A DNA stretch of 64,000 nucleotides from Psychrobacter celer. Lineage in GTDB: Bacteria; Pseudomonadota; Gammaproteobacteria; Pseudomonadales; Moraxellaceae. The notes under the pieces were generated by a model. That model saw only the letters and a program-made list of their open reading frames with translations. It did not search any database and was not told the origin of the DNA. Positions 17,891-27,776 of the stretch are shown here, in pieces. The DNA is taken from the NCBI RefSeq assembly GCF_016107555.1, contig NZ_JABASU010000017.1, positions 1 to 64,000 of the forward strand, given 5' to 3'. Numbering within the stretch: position 1 is the first letter of the stretch; each line of letters begins with the position of its first letter. A program made the translations under genes and the position numbers.

Positions 17891-18979
17891 TTATACAGTA
17901 CGACGCGTGGCCAAGCTGTTTAAGATATTTTTGGCATCGCCCCAGCGCGTGGCTGAGCTGTTTGCGCCCAAAATAACAATAATGGCTGGGCGGTTATTGA
18001 CCCGCGTTTCCATGACCACACAGCGCCCCGCTTCATTGATAAAGCCGGTCTTTGAGATACCAATAGGATAGCCACCCTCACGTACTAAGCTGCTGGTATT
18101 GTTGGCTTTATATGTACGGTTGCCGCGAGAGTAATTTGATACAAAGAAATCATAGCTTTTGGTGGTGGAGAAGCGGCGAATCACATCGTAATTACCCGCA
18201 GCGCGTACCATCTTGACCAAATCCTTTGATGAGGCCACATTGCGCTTGTCAAGACCCGTTGGATCACCAAAAAAGGCAGTCGTCATACCCAAGTCTTGCG
18301 CTTTACGGTTCATCGCTCGCATAAAGGCACTATATCCACCTGGATAGTTACGCGCCAGACTCTTTGCGGCTGGGTTTTCTGACTTCATCAAGGCCATGAG
18401 TAGCATTTCGGCACGGTTGAGACGATCTCCTACTTTTAGACGAGAGCTTGCGCGTTTGGGGCCGACGAAGTCTTCTGCGTCTAAGATAATCTCTTCACGC
18501 ATATCCAGACCGGCATCTAGTACCACCATCGCGGTCATGATCTTGGTGATACTGGCCATTGGACGGGCAATATCCGCGTCTTTTTCGTAGATAGACTCGC
18601 CTGTTTCAGCATCGATTACAGCTACACTACGCGAGTCTGTACTGATCGGAATCATATCACTACTGCCAAAGGCGCCGCGATAGGTGGTGTTGTAGCGATT
18701 GCTACTGGTATAGCTATTATTGCTGCTGCCAAAGCTGTTGGTATTGGTGATATTGGTGGTGCCATAACCGGTATCGACTTTCTTGATAGCAGAGCCTGTC
18801 GATTTGTACATAATCTTACGGGCTTCAGACAAGCTATCGGCACCGCCCCAGCTGATACGCGCGCTAGATTCTGTATCAGCGCTACCATTAATCGTAAGTG
18901 CAGCTTGTGCCACACCACCCAAACTCAGTGAAATCATGGCAGCGATCAGTTGCTGTTTGGTTAATGGTAATTGCTTCAT
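17891..18979 (-). CDS. pbpG: D-alanyl-D-alanine endopeptidase, PBP7/8 type
   Basis: 362 residues from the ATG at 18979, chosen because it has CAGGAGG upstream and starts a signal peptide (MKQLPLTKQQLIAAMISLSL, cleavage near GVAQAA). Peptidase S11 motifs are present: SITKIMTAMVV with SxxK, KSENPAAKSLAR (SEN motif), and GISKTGFINEAG (KTG). It should act in the periplasm on peptidoglycan cross-links. Between the signal peptide and the catalytic domain is a roughly 90-residue Ser/Asn/Tyr/Thr-rich linker (including TNITNTNSFGSSNNSYTSSN), unusual in E. coli PBP7. A DD-carboxypeptidase role (DacA-type) is the alternative, but the protein lacks the long C-terminal beta domain. Confidence 0.88.
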   Translation of the reverse strand: MKQLPLTKQQLIAAMISLSLGGVAQAALTINGSADTESSARISWGGADSLSEARKIMYKSTGSAIKKVDTGYGTTNITNTNSFGSSNNSYTSSNRYNTTYRGAFGSSDMIPISTDSRSVAVIDAETGESIYEKDADIARPMASITKIMTAMVVLDAGLDMREEIILDAEDFVGPKRASSRLKVGDRLNRAEMLLMALMKSENPAAKSLARNYPGGYSAFMRAMNRKAQDLGMTTAFFGDPTGLDKRNVASSKDLVKMVRAAGNYDVIRRFSTTKSYDFFVSNYSRGNRTYKANNTSSLVREGGYPIGISKTGFINEAGRCVVMETRVNNRPAIIVILGANSSATRWGDAKNILNSLATRRTV

Positions 18980-19388
18980 TGTGCCTCCTGCTGTCGCTAT
19001 CACCCCAGATACATACGATCTGACGCCAAAAACGTTCATAGTGTTTATGAATAGGTTTGTAAGTACTCGTATAGAGTTTTTGTATTTTTAGTGTATCATG
19101 GTTTGCTTTTAAGTTTAATGTATCAAGCTGATTTAATGGTTTATTTTGTCCCAATTCAAATTTTGCTACAACCACTTTATATTATAGAAACATTGGTTCA
19201 CATTTCAGCAATATATCTTAACCCAAAGCATGGCAACTATTCAAAATTTGATATATTAAACAACAATATCCACATAATATATTAGCAGTATTTTACATCG
19301 TCAAAAACTAAAAAATACCTTAGACAGTTTTTTGTCTGTGATTTATGCTAGGCAACATCCCTTCTTCTGACAAATAGTAAAGAGTATA
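18980..19388. other. AT-rich divergent spacer, pbpG / response regulator
   Basis: 409 bp of strongly AT-rich sequence, especially 19180-19385, between the divergent genes. It should contain both promoters. No gene, terminator or clear operator was recognised. Confidence 0.4.
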
Positions 19389-19391
19389 GTG

Positions 19392-20027
19392 ATGATTAAA
19401 GTATTGGTAGTCGATGATCATGATTTGGTACGTATGGGTATCAGCCGTATGTTGTCAGACAGTGCGGATATTGAGGTAGTCGGTGAGGCCGATAGCGGCG
19501 ACATGGCGATCAAAATGGCCAAACAGCTGCACCCTGATGTGGTATTACTCGATGTCAATATGCCCAATATTGGCGGGCTTGAAGCCACCAAACGTTTGGT
19601 CCAATTAGACATGGGTATCAAGATTTTGGCAGTCAGCAGTATGTCGGCGCAGCCTTATCCTTCTATGCTGATCAAAGCTGGGGTCAACGGTTATATTACC
19701 AAAGGCACACCCTTAGACGAGATGATACGGGCGGTAAAAAAAGTCTATCAAGGGGGCCGCTATTTTAGCCAAGATGTCGCAGAGCAGTTAGCAGACGTCT
19801 TGCTATCAGACAATGCCAGCTCGCCCTTTGATTTGCTCAGTGATCGCGAAAAACAAGTAGCGATGATGGTCGTCAACTGCCAAAGCCCGCAGCAAATCGC
19901 GGATCAGCTGTTTGTCAGTGTCAAAACCATCAATACGTATCGCTACCGTATCTATGAAAAAGTCGGGGTCGATAGCGATGTCAAACTGACACATTTAGCG
20001 ATTCGTCATGGTCTGATTCAGCCATAA
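19392..20027 (+). CDS. LuxR/NarL-family response regulator, GacA/UvrY-like
   Basis: 211 residues from the ATG at 19392 (a GTG three bases earlier is possible). The receiver domain has acidic DD at residues 8-9, phospho-acceptor Asp54 in VLLDVNMP and the conserved Lys in ITKGTPLDEM. The C-terminal helix-turn-helix (about 148-205) is the LuxR/GerE type: LSDREKQVAMMVVNCQSPQQIADQLFVSVKTINTYRYRIYEKVGV. Overall it resembles GacA/UvrY, which respond to the GacS/BarA sensor and control CsrA-sequestering small RNAs; that assignment is by similarity. No cognate GacS is nearby. pilS starts 93 bp downstream, so it may be co-transcribed with pilSR. Confidence 0.88.
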   Translation: MIKVLVVDDHDLVRMGISRMLSDSADIEVVGEADSGDMAIKMAKQLHPDVVLLDVNMPNIGGLEATKRLVQLDMGIKILAVSSMSAQPYPSMLIKAGVNGYITKGTPLDEMIRAVKKVYQGGRYFSQDVAEQLADVLLSDNASSPFDLLSDREKQVAMMVVNCQSPQQIADQLFVSVKTINTYRYRIYEKVGVDSDVKLTHLAIRHGLIQP

Positions 20028-20119
20028 TCTTCGCCTACTTGCCTGCTTAGTAAGTCAACCAGCTAAGCCAGACAGCACTGTAAGCCAGCAAGTACTGATT
20101 GTCCCATGACGGTGAATTT

Positions 20120-21889
20120 ATGAAACCTGCTATTCGTTTTTTCTCGACCATCACCCGCTCAGCGCCCCCCAATGACACCCTGCCATTGCCACAGCTGCGT
20201 AAATTAGGACTGATTTATAGCAGTTATCGCTTTGCTGTGAGCTTGTTTTCTATGCTCATGGTCTATATCACCGCACGTGCTGATAGCGGCGCGTCTTTGC
20301 CCAGTTTTTTGCAACAAACCACCCTGAGCTTTTATGTACTGCTTAGCATGATATTGCTCGGTTTGTTTTATGTGGTCAACAAACACATGCGCCAGCAGCT
20401 GGCCTTTGGCTTGGCTTTGGATGTCATCATCTTAAGCTTGCTGCTTTATACCGCAGGTGCGCCTGACTTGCAGCTGACCATGCTATATATGGTAGTGGTA
20501 GCGGCAAGCTTTATGCTACTTCACAGCTCTCAAGCATTGATCATCACCTTACTGGCGATTATTTTTGTTATTTATCAGCAGTTTTTTTATGCCATTGCCA
20601 ATAGTATGAGCTTGACCAACTTAGGCGATGCGCTGCTGATGTCCGCCAGTTTTTTGGCGGTGGGTGGCTTGAGCTGGTCTATCTCTCAGCGCCTAGTGCA
20701 GTTAGAAAAAGTGGCCGCCCGTCATGCCAAGGAAGTCGAGCGCCTAAATGTCATCAACCAAGAAGTCATCACTCAAATGGTCAATGGCGTTATTGTCATC
20801 GATCAGGCGCACATCGTGCTGGCAAATCTTGCCGCGTATCAGCTGCTCAGTATCCCTCATCGTCCATCACTCACCTTACCTACTACCAGCGAAAGTCGTA
20901 CGCCAAATGATAGGCGCAGGCTCGATCGCGCATCTGCTACCCAATTAGCAGATTTTGAAGAGCAACTTGACGAGCAGCATCCGCAGCTGCTTCAAGCCTG
21001 CTTGACTGTCGCAGCAGGACAGTCGCGTACCTTTACTTATGACTTACCTGCCATGGCCAATGTATCGGTGTTTGGCAAGCTACGTGTACAGATTATCCCT
21101 CTAAAAGACGGCAGCAAACTGGTCATGCTCGAAGATTTGCGCCGTGAGCAAGCCAACGCTCAGCAGCTAAAACTGGCGTCTTTAGGACAGCTGACGGCCA
21201 GTATTGCTCATGAAATTAGAAACCCACTGGCCACCATCTCACAAGCCAGCCAGTTGCTCATGGAGGACGTCGTAGAAATCTGTCACCCACCAGCAAATAA
21301 CATGACAAGCCCTGCCCCTGATTATAGTGATGAGCACATCGCAGCCAATCATGAGCTGTATAAAATGATATTTTCGCAGACCAAACGCGTCAATCGCATT
21401 ATAGAAGACATCTTACAGCTGTCGCGTCAGCAGCAAGCAAACCAGCAGCCCATCGTACTTGCCGAATGGATGCCTGCATTTTTAGAAAACCATTTTCAGG
21501 GGCATGACGTGTTTTTGCGTGTTAAGACCCAGCCGACCATCTCCTTTGACACCCACCAACTAGAGCAAGTATTGATCAACTTAATCAACAATGGTTTGCG
21601 TCATAGTAGCTACGCCCACCCTCATGCCTTTGTGGAAATCGAGATTTATTGTGCAGATAACGATGTTATAATCGATATTTTAGATGGTGGTACTGGGGTC
21701 CGCGAGCATGATTTACCGCACTTGTTCAATCCGTTTTTTACCACAGATCAAGCAGGGACAGGACTTGGGTTGTATCTATCACAAGCCTTTTGCGAAGCCA
21801 ATCAAGCTCGCCTGCTATATGTGCCTGAACACACAAAAACCTGCTTTCGCCTCATCGCACCTGCCATCAATGCCTGCTCCCATGTATAA
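20120..21889 (+). CDS. pilS: PilS, sensor histidine kinase for type IV pili
   Basis: 589 residues from the ATG at 20120, with a GGTGA site. About six hydrophobic segments at residues 25-200 form the membrane sensor, as in PilS of Pseudomonas. A PAS-like region follows, then HisKA with SIAHEIRNPLATISQ (His364) and the HATPase domain with NLINNGLRHS (N box), DGGTG (G1) and GTGLGLYL (G2). PilS monitors major pilin in the membrane and phosphorylates PilR, which drives pilA from a sigma-54 promoter. PilS is followed 130 bp later by pilR, the standard pairing. A Ser/Arg-rich stretch after the PAS-like region (about 255-275) is a small insertion. Confidence 0.9.
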   Translation: MKPAIRFFSTITRSAPPNDTLPLPQLRKLGLIYSSYRFAVSLFSMLMVYITARADSGASLPSFLQQTTLSFYVLLSMILLGLFYVVNKHMRQQLAFGLALDVIILSLLLYTAGAPDLQLTMLYMVVVAASFMLLHSSQALIITLLAIIFVIYQQFFYAIANSMSLTNLGDALLMSASFLAVGGLSWSISQRLVQLEKVAARHAKEVERLNVINQEVITQMVNGVIVIDQAHIVLANLAAYQLLSIPHRPSLTLPTTSESRTPNDRRRLDRASATQLADFEEQLDEQHPQLLQACLTVAAGQSRTFTYDLPAMANVSVFGKLRVQIIPLKDGSKLVMLEDLRREQANAQQLKLASLGQLTASIAHEIRNPLATISQASQLLMEDVVEICHPPANNMTSPAPDYSDEHIAANHELYKMIFSQTKRVNRIIEDILQLSRQQQANQQPIVLAEWMPAFLENHFQGHDVFLRVKTQPTISFDTHQLEQVLINLINNGLRHSSYAHPHAFVEIEIYCADNDVIIDILDGGTGVREHDLPHLFNPFFTTDQAGTGLGLYLSQAFCEANQARLLYVPEHTKTCFRLIAPAINACSHV

Positions 21890-22019
21890 AACGCATTGGT
21901 ACGACCTTACTATTTGTGTACCAATATCGCACTGATAAGCTGAGCATTTGTAAGCACTTAACTGCAATTGTGATAGATGCTTTGATAATTTTTCGCTACC
22001 GAATACGATGAGATGATGT

Positions 22020-23753
22020 ATGACAAAAACCGCGCTAGTCGTTGATGATGAAGTAGATCTGTGCCGATTAATGCAAATCACTTTAACCAAGATGGGCATC
22101 AAAAGTGATGTGGCTTATACATTGTCACAAGCAAGAGGATACTGGCAAGAGCGCGAGTATGACTTTTGCTTAACGGATCTCAAGCTCCCTGACGGCTCAG
22201 GGCTGGAGCTGGTCAAAGAAATCAGTGGCAGCACCAACACACCCATTGCCGTTATTACCGCGCACGGTAGTATGGATCTGGCCATCGAAGCCCTCAAGCT
22301 TGGCGCTTTTGATTTTGTCAATAAACCACTTGAGCTGCCGCGCCTGCGCCAACTGGTCGAAAACGCCCTCAAAGTCACTCACCAAGGTGACGACCCCGAG
22401 GCCGCTCCTGAGTGTACCCCTGCGCAAAAACTCCTCGATAGTAGGCTGATCGGCGACTCAGCGGTGATGCTACCACTGAAAAACACCATTTTAAAAATGG
22501 CGCGCTCGCAAGCACCGGTGTTTTTATCAGGGGCGTCGGGTACAGGTAAGGAAGTGGTCGCCAGACTGATTCATGATCTCAGTCCACGCCGTGATGGTAG
22601 CTTTGTACCTGTGAATTGCGGCGCCATACCCTCCGAGCTGATGGAGTCAGAATTTTTTGGCCATAAAAAAGGCAGCTTCACGGGCGCGGTCGCTGACAAA
22701 CAAGGCCTGTTTCAGCAAGCCAATGGCGGGACTTTATTTTTAGATGAAGTGGCTGACTTGCCGCTAGCGATGCAAGTCAAACTTCTGCGCGCCATTCAAG
22801 AAAAAACGGTAAGAGCCATCGGTGATACCAAAGAGATACCTGTCGATATTCGCATATTGTCTGCAACTCATAAAGATTTATCCCAGCTCGTGCAGGCTGG
22901 CACGTTTCGCCAAGATCTCTACTACCGCATCAACGTCATTGAATTAAAACTCCCGACGCTCAACGCGCGCCGTGATGACATACCTGTACTAGCGACACAC
23001 TTTTTGGCCTTGATCGCTGAAGAGTGGCAATTGGAGGCGCCGCCGTCACTGACGGCAGCCGCCTGTGAGCGTTTGCAACATCACGACTTTGCAGGCAACG
23101 TGCGCGAGCTGCGTAACCTGCTGGAGCGTGCAGTAACCCTAGCAGAAACGCCAAATATCGATATAAACCATCTGGGCCTGCCAGCGTTGACGCCGGCGGA
23201 TACAGAGCCACATGCGGTAAACACAGCTACGCAAGGCGCAGCACCAACAGCTGAAACACCTGCCGCCCGCACTCATCCTGCTACAGCAGACACGCTTTTA
23301 CCAAACAGCCCATCGGAACAAATGGCGCCTATAGACAGCTCAGCAGCATACGATGAGAAGGGTCAACCTATCCAAGCCCCGACTTCGGCCAGCAACTTGC
23401 ATCCTTATCGCACCCATACTCAGCACTACCCTTCTGTCATCAAAGGTGCGGCGGCCAATCACCCAGAAACGGCGCAGGGCGACAGCGCCGAAACCATAAA
23501 GACTTCCAAAGGGCTGGCAGCGACTCATCAGGCCGCACAAGCGCCAAACGAGACAACAAATATTAACGAGGCAGGCTTACCCGCCCAAGGCTTAGAGCAT
23601 TATTTACAAGCGCAAGAAAAACAGCTGATCATCACCGCACTAAAGCAAACAGGCTGGAATAAAACCCAAGCCGCTGAACTTCTGGGCACGACTTTTCGCT
23701 CTTTACGTTACCGCATGAAAAAACTAGAAATCGATGAAGACCAGCTTGAATAA
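22020..23753 (+). CDS. pilR: PilR, sigma-54-dependent response regulator with long linker
   Basis: 577 residues, NtrC-type architecture. The receiver domain has phospho-acceptor Asp53 (LTDLKLPDG). The AAA+ domain has Walker A GASGTGKE (171-178), the sigma-54 contact loop as GSFTGA (GAFTGA variant) and Walker B GTLFLDEVADL. A C-terminal Fis-type helix-turn-helix (about 535-570) has QTGWNKTQAAELLGTTFRSL. It activates sigma-54 promoters, with pilin transcription as the expected target. PilR of Pseudomonas is about 445 residues; the difference is a roughly 130-residue low-complexity Ala/Thr/Pro/Gln linker (about 390-520) between AAA+ and DNA-binding domains. Convergent with ctpA, with only 52 bp between. 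Confidence 0.92.
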   Translation: MTKTALVVDDEVDLCRLMQITLTKMGIKSDVAYTLSQARGYWQEREYDFCLTDLKLPDGSGLELVKEISGSTNTPIAVITAHGSMDLAIEALKLGAFDFVNKPLELPRLRQLVENALKVTHQGDDPEAAPECTPAQKLLDSRLIGDSAVMLPLKNTILKMARSQAPVFLSGASGTGKEVVARLIHDLSPRRDGSFVPVNCGAIPSELMESEFFGHKKGSFTGAVADKQGLFQQANGGTLFLDEVADLPLAMQVKLLRAIQEKTVRAIGDTKEIPVDIRILSATHKDLSQLVQAGTFRQDLYYRINVIELKLPTLNARRDDIPVLATHFLALIAEEWQLEAPPSLTAAACERLQHHDFAGNVRELRNLLERAVTLAETPNIDINHLGLPALTPADTEPHAVNTATQGAAPTAETPAARTHPATADTLLPNSPSEQMAPIDSSAAYDEKGQPIQAPTSASNLHPYRTHTQHYPSVIKGAAANHPETAQGDSAETIKTSKGLAATHQAAQAPNETTNINEAGLPAQGLEHYLQAQEKQLIITALKQTGWNKTQAAELLGTTFRSLRYRMKKLEIDEDQLE

Positions 23754-23805
23754 GGACCAGCGACGATCTATGGCATGGGCGACCATTATATGACTTAGAT
23801 TGGGC

Positions 23806-25263
23806 TCACTGTGCGCGGTTGGGCTTTCGGACAAAACGAACGCCTGACGTTAAGGCGCGCTCTTTGATCAGCTCAAGAGCCTGCTGTCGCCATGTGCTCT
23901 CATTTCCAGAGAGCATCACATCAGGTGTCACTCCGATCTCATCTATCTTTTGACCCGTGGCGGTCATATAGTTGGCGACCGTCAGTTTGACCGCTTGCTC
24001 ATCGTTTAGCGGAATCACCGACTGTACCGATCCTTTACCATAGCTGACCTCCCCAATGATAGTGGCGCGCTGCTGCGCCTGCAGGCTACTGGCAAGCACC
24101 TCGGCCGCCGAAGCCGAGTAGCGATTTTGTAGCACCACCATAGGTAGAGGCTTAAGGATGGCCTCACCTGTCGTTGACAGCACGCGCGGCTCGTCGTTTT
24201 GGCGCGCTTGTACCTGCACCACATCAGTATCATTCATGAACAGACTGGCGACATTCACCGCCGAGGTAAGCACGCCGCCTGGATTGTCACGTAGATCCAA
24301 CAAAATGCCTGAAACCGGCGCGTCTAGATTGATCAAGCCCTCAAGCAGCCTGTCACGACTATCGTTTTGAAAGGCTGGTAGCCTAACCACCGCAATACCA
24401 TCGACCAGCTCTATCTCAATGGTTTGCGGATGGCTGTTATTTCGCTGCAAAGTAGTAGTGTGTTTACGGCGACCCGCTTTAGAAGTCACCACATCTACTT
24501 GCGTGCCAGCGATACCCGTCAGCAGTTGCTCAACGTCGTTGGTTTGGCGATTTTCATCAAGCTTAAACTCACCCACCTGATGCAAATAATCGCCGACTGC
24601 GATGCCTTTTTTGTCAGCAGGTGAATCATCGATGACCTCTGTGATGACCCAGTAGCCTTCTTGTGGCTGATAGCTGACCTTGATACCGACATCGCCTACG
24701 TCGCCTTCGGTAAAGGCACGCAGGTTTTCATAAGCCTCAGCATCCAAAAACTCAGCATGACTATCGAGCTTGGTCAACATACCGCTCATGGCATTATTAA
24801 ACAGCGTCTCGTCGTTGACCGCATCGACATACTCACGGCGCACCAAATCGACCACAGCGACAAAGGTCTTGAGCGTCTCAGGAGAAATGGCATTCAATGA
24901 CACATGCGCGACCTCCGGCGGTATCGCGGTATCGATTACCTCGGCCTCGTCATTGAGCACGCTTTCATCGGCAACGCTATCTATCGAATCATCGATGTCG
25001 TCGGCTGCCTCTAGCATGTCGGCGATATCTGATAGATTGTCTTCTGCAGGGTCTATCTCATCCGTATTTAAGCCAATCAGTTGCAGCTTCTGCGCCGAAT
25101 GATGACTGGGAGCCGCGGCCGCTTGAGAGAAATTGACACCGACCAGCCCTAGCAGCGCTGCCATAAAGACAGGCTTATATACAGCAGGCGTGCTAGGTAC
25201 ACATCTGATATCGCGATTGATTTTTTTGATGAGAAAAGAGCGTATGGCATAAATAGGACGCAT
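23806..25263 (-). CDS. ctpA: Carboxy-terminal processing protease (S41 family)
   Basis: 485 residues. An N-terminal signal or anchor (FMAALLGLVGVNFSQAAAA, about 33-51) sends it to the periplasm. It is followed by an acidic low-complexity stretch (about 65-115), a PDZ domain (YWVITEVIDDSPADKKGIAVGDYLHQVG, about 208-235) and the tail-specific protease domain. The catalytic Ser/Lys are visible as NRYSASAAEVLASSL and VSYGKGSVQS. Enzymes of this family cleave C-terminal tails of periplasmic or membrane proteins, e.g. cell-wall hydrolases. The first ATG lacks a good ribosome site, and the Met at codon 34 would directly start the signal, so the true start is uncertain. Confidence 0.9.
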   Translation of the reverse strand: MRPIYAIRSFLIKKINRDIRCVPSTPAVYKPVFMAALLGLVGVNFSQAAAAPSHHSAQKLQLIGLNTDEIDPAEDNLSDIADMLEAADDIDDSIDSVADESVLNDEAEVIDTAIPPEVAHVSLNAISPETLKTFVAVVDLVRREYVDAVNDETLFNNAMSGMLTKLDSHAEFLDAEAYENLRAFTEGDVGDVGIKVSYQPQEGYWVITEVIDDSPADKKGIAVGDYLHQVGEFKLDENRQTNDVEQLLTGIAGTQVDVVTSKAGRRKHTTTLQRNNSHPQTIEIELVDGIAVVRLPAFQNDSRDRLLEGLINLDAPVSGILLDLRDNPGGVLTSAVNVASLFMNDTDVVQVQARQNDEPRVLSTTGEAILKPLPMVVLQNRYSASAAEVLASSLQAQQRATIIGEVSYGKGSVQSVIPLNDEQAVKLTVANYMTATGQKIDEIGVTPDVMLSGNESTWRQQALELIKERALTSGVRFVRKPNRAQ

Positions 25264-25636
25264 AAAATACTCGTGTTAATCATAAAATATCGTAATTTTT
25301 ATTATAAAAATATCTGTGATAGCGACTTTATAAGATAGCATCAAGAGCAGAGCTAAGACTAGTAGTGTATTGCAAGTCCTCAGTATGTGAATCGTTAACT
25401 GTCATTAGTAGACTGCGGTCGTGACAATAAAAAAATACCTAAAAATATAGCAAAAAAAAGGAGAGACAATCATGATCTCTCCTTATAATATGGCGGTACA
25501 ACGTCTGTCTGTCCTTATCGTACCATAGCCATATTACCGCTACAGCACAACTCACAGCATAGCCACAGTATCGTCATTCACCGCAATGAGCAACACGCCG
25601 CTACTCATGAGGGTGGCGTATGATCATAAAGCAGAC
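25264..25636. other. Spacer between ctpA and gpmI
   Basis: Contains the gpmI terminator (25455-25486) and the ctpA promoter region. No gene seen. Confidence 0.5.
25455..25486 (-). terminator. Terminator of gpmI
   Basis: Stem AAGGAGAGA (25458-25466) with TCTCTCCTT (25476-25484), followed on the minus strand by eight T residues. Confidence 0.85.
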
Positions 25637-27292
25637 TTACGACGCTGGAACCAGTAGGCTCTTACCTGTCATTTCAGCTGGTGTATCCACACTCATCAGG
25701 GTCAAAATAGTTGGAGCGATATCGCTGAGCTTACCCCCACTGCGCACCGTGAATTTTTGCTCGCCGATATAAATCAGCGGTACCAACTCGGTGGTATGCT
25801 GAGTATGCACTTGCCCACTTTCATAGTCCTGCATTTGCTCACAGTTGCCATGATCAGCGGTGATGAGCATATCGCCGCCAGCCGCGCGCACAGCAGTCTC
25901 AAGACGGCCAATACAGACATCGAGCGCCTCTACCGCTTGCACCGCGGCATCAAAGATACCCGTGTGTCCGACCATATCACCATTGGCATAGTTGACCACT
26001 AGCACATCATACTTGCCAGACTCAATCGCCTCGACCAGCTTATCCGTCACTTCAGGGGCGCTCATTTCAGGCTTCAGATCATAAGTGGCCACATCAGGTG
26101 ATGGTACTAGGATACGGGTCTCGCCTTCATACTCCTCTTCGCGGCCACCACTAAAGAAAAACGTCACATGAGCGTACTTTTCCGTTTCGGCGATACGTAG
26201 CTGCGTTTTGCCAATGTTTTGCAAATACTCGCCAAGAGTGTTGGTCAATGAGGTGGGATGATAAGCGATGCTGGTGTGCGGGTTGTCAGCCAGCACATCA
26301 GAGTATTTGGTCAGCATGACAAAGGCAGCCAGCTTTGGCTGCTTTTGACGGGCAAATCCTGAAAACTCATGATCTGGCAGCACAAACGCTTGGGTAAGCT
26401 CGCGAGCACGATCAGCGCGGAAGTTCATAAAGATCAGCGCGTCATTGTCTTCAACTGTATAAGGCACTTCATCACGACCAATCACGGTCGTCGGACTGAC
26501 AAACTCATCCGTCTCGCGCGCTTTGTAAGCGGCTTGTACAGCACCATCAGCACGCGTTGCCAAGCGATCAGCTTTGCCTTCAGTGATCAGCTCATAGGCT
26601 TTTTGGACGCGCTCCCAGCGATTGTCACGGTCCATGGCATAATAACGCCCGATGATACTGGCAATCTGTACGCGGCCACCTTCGTAGTGGGCGTTGAGCT
26701 TACCGACATGATCACGCAAGCGATCGATATATTTATCAGCAGACTTAGGCGGCGTATCGCGGCCATCTAAAAAACAATGCACAAAGACGTTTTTGGCACC
26801 ATGTACCAGCGCTGAGTGACACATCGCTTCGATATGGTCTTGATGCGAGTGCACCCCACCATCAGAAAGCAAGCCCATGATATGCACATTACCACCCAAG
26901 TCGTTTGCCGATTTTACTGCATCGACCAGCGCTTGATTTTTATAAAACTCACGGTTAGCCAACTCGTTTGAGATACGCGTTGAGTCCTGATACAGGACGC
27001 GGCCAGCGCCGAGGTTCATATGTCCCACTTCTGAGTTGCCAAACTGACCATCTGGTAAGCCCACATCTTCTCCAGAGGCAGAGATCAGGCCATGTGGATA
27101 TTGCTGATAGATTTTATCCAAGTTTGGCATATTGGCCGCAGCAATGGCATTATCCTTATCTTCTTCACGATGACCAAAGCCGTCCAATATCATCAAAACA
27201 TGCGGTGTTTTTTTATTTTGTCCGCCGTTTTTGTCATTAAGTGGTGCCTGATTGTCATCGATAGACTCTGATGGTTGCTGGTTCGTGGTCAT
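25637..27292 (-). CDS. gpmI: 2,3-bisphosphoglycerate-independent phosphoglycerate mutase
   Basis: 551 residues. It interconverts 3- and 2-phosphoglycerate through a phosphoserine intermediate and two Mn ions. Alkaline-phosphatase-fold motifs are visible: LMILDGFG with metal Asp37, [11 protein letters not shown] with nucleophile Ser87, and the C-terminal metal sites [12 protein letters not shown] and [11 protein letters not shown]. The first 30 residues (Gln/Asp/Asn-rich) are an extension compared with the usual 510-residue enzyme. The ATG at 27292 has a GAGGAG site, so the extension is probably translated. It diverges from the 6S RNA gene, its plus-strand neighbour. Confidence 0.96.
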   Translation of the reverse strand: MTTNQQPSESIDDNQAPLNDKNGGQNKKTPHVLMILDGFGHREEDKDNAIAAANMPNLDKIYQQYPHGLISASGEDVGLPDGQFGNSEVGHMNLGAGRVLYQDSTRISNELANREFYKNQALVDAVKSANDLGGNVHIMGLLSDGGVHSHQDHIEAMCHSALVHGAKNVFVHCFLDGRDTPPKSADKYIDRLRDHVGKLNAHYEGGRVQIASIIGRYYAMDRDNRWERVQKAYELITEGKADRLATRADGAVQAAYKARETDEFVSPTTVIGRDEVPYTVEDNDALIFMNFRADRARELTQAFVLPDHEFSGFARQKQPKLAAFVMLTKYSDVLADNPHTSIAYHPTSLTNTLGEYLQNIGKTQLRIAETEKYAHVTFFFSGGREEEYEGETRILVPSPDVATYDLKPEMSAPEVTDKLVEAIESGKYDVLVVNYANGDMVGHTGIFDAAVQAVEALDVCIGRLETAVRAAGGDMLITADHGNCEQMQDYESGQVHTQHTTELVPLIYIGEQKFTVRSGGKLSDIAPTILTLMSVDTPAEMTGKSLLVPAS

Positions 27293-27426
27293 ATATTACC
27301 GCTCCTCAAGTGAATGAACGCCTATAATGCTGTCTTAGGGTGTTGAAAGCCCTCTATATTAGCACATATCTGAAAATTGCTGAAAAACTGACAAATTTTC
27401 ACTACGTAGCAATCTGTAATTGCTAC

Positions 27427-27455
27427 TTGCAATCACACTTTTCATTGGTTAAGAT
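27427..27455 (+). promoter_or_regulatory. Sigma-70 promoter of ssrS
   Basis: TTGCAA (27427-27432), 17-nt spacer, TAAGAT (27450-27455). The predicted start near 27462 coincides with the 5' side of the 6S closing stem. Confidence 0.7.
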
Positions 27456-27461
27456 GAAACT

Positions 27462-27656
27462 ATTCTGAAGTGTTGGCTAGTAGATGTTTATTCCCTGAGC
27501 CGATAATGCTTTACTAGGATGTGGTACCTATTGCCTCATTGTGTATGCCTGCACCGCTTGCGGTGTATCAGGAAACCTGCAGAGGTAGTGACGCATCCGC
27601 CCTGAACTTCACGGTTCATGGGTCACCATCTTACGGCGGCACTTCGGTTGTTCTAT
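27462..27656 (+). ncRNA. ssrS: 6S RNA
   Basis: Global regulator that binds sigma-70 RNA polymerase by mimicking an open promoter. The 5' half contains CCCTGAGCCGATA, shared with E. coli 6S RNA, and the 3' half contains the pattern CTGAAC-loop-GGTTCA followed by GGGTCACC and CGGCGGCAC, matching the order in E. coli. The ends pair: CTGAAGTGTT (27465-27474) with GGCACTTCGG (about 27638-27647) gives ten continuous pairs including G-U. Length is about 190 nt, close to 184 in E. coli. A matching sigma-70 promoter lies upstream and a strong terminator at 27716-27760. The exact 3' end is estimated. No ygfA (formyl-THF cyclo-ligase) gene follows, unlike in many relatives. Confidence 0.88.
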
Positions 27657-27715
27657 TCGGTCTTCTCTTTATTTTATCGCTTGTAAAATACAAAGGATAA
27701 ATAAGCCATCAAGAC

Positions 27716-27760
27716 TAGCAAAAAGCCCCTTTCGCTCAGCACGAAAGGGGCTTTTTGCTA
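27716..27760. terminator. Bidirectional terminator between ssrS and fxsA-like gene
   Basis: Very strong stem (TAGCAAAAAGCCCCTTTCG pairing with its complement) with a short loop and T-runs both ways. Confidence 0.9.
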
Positions 27761-27776
27761 TCTGCTTTACTACTTA

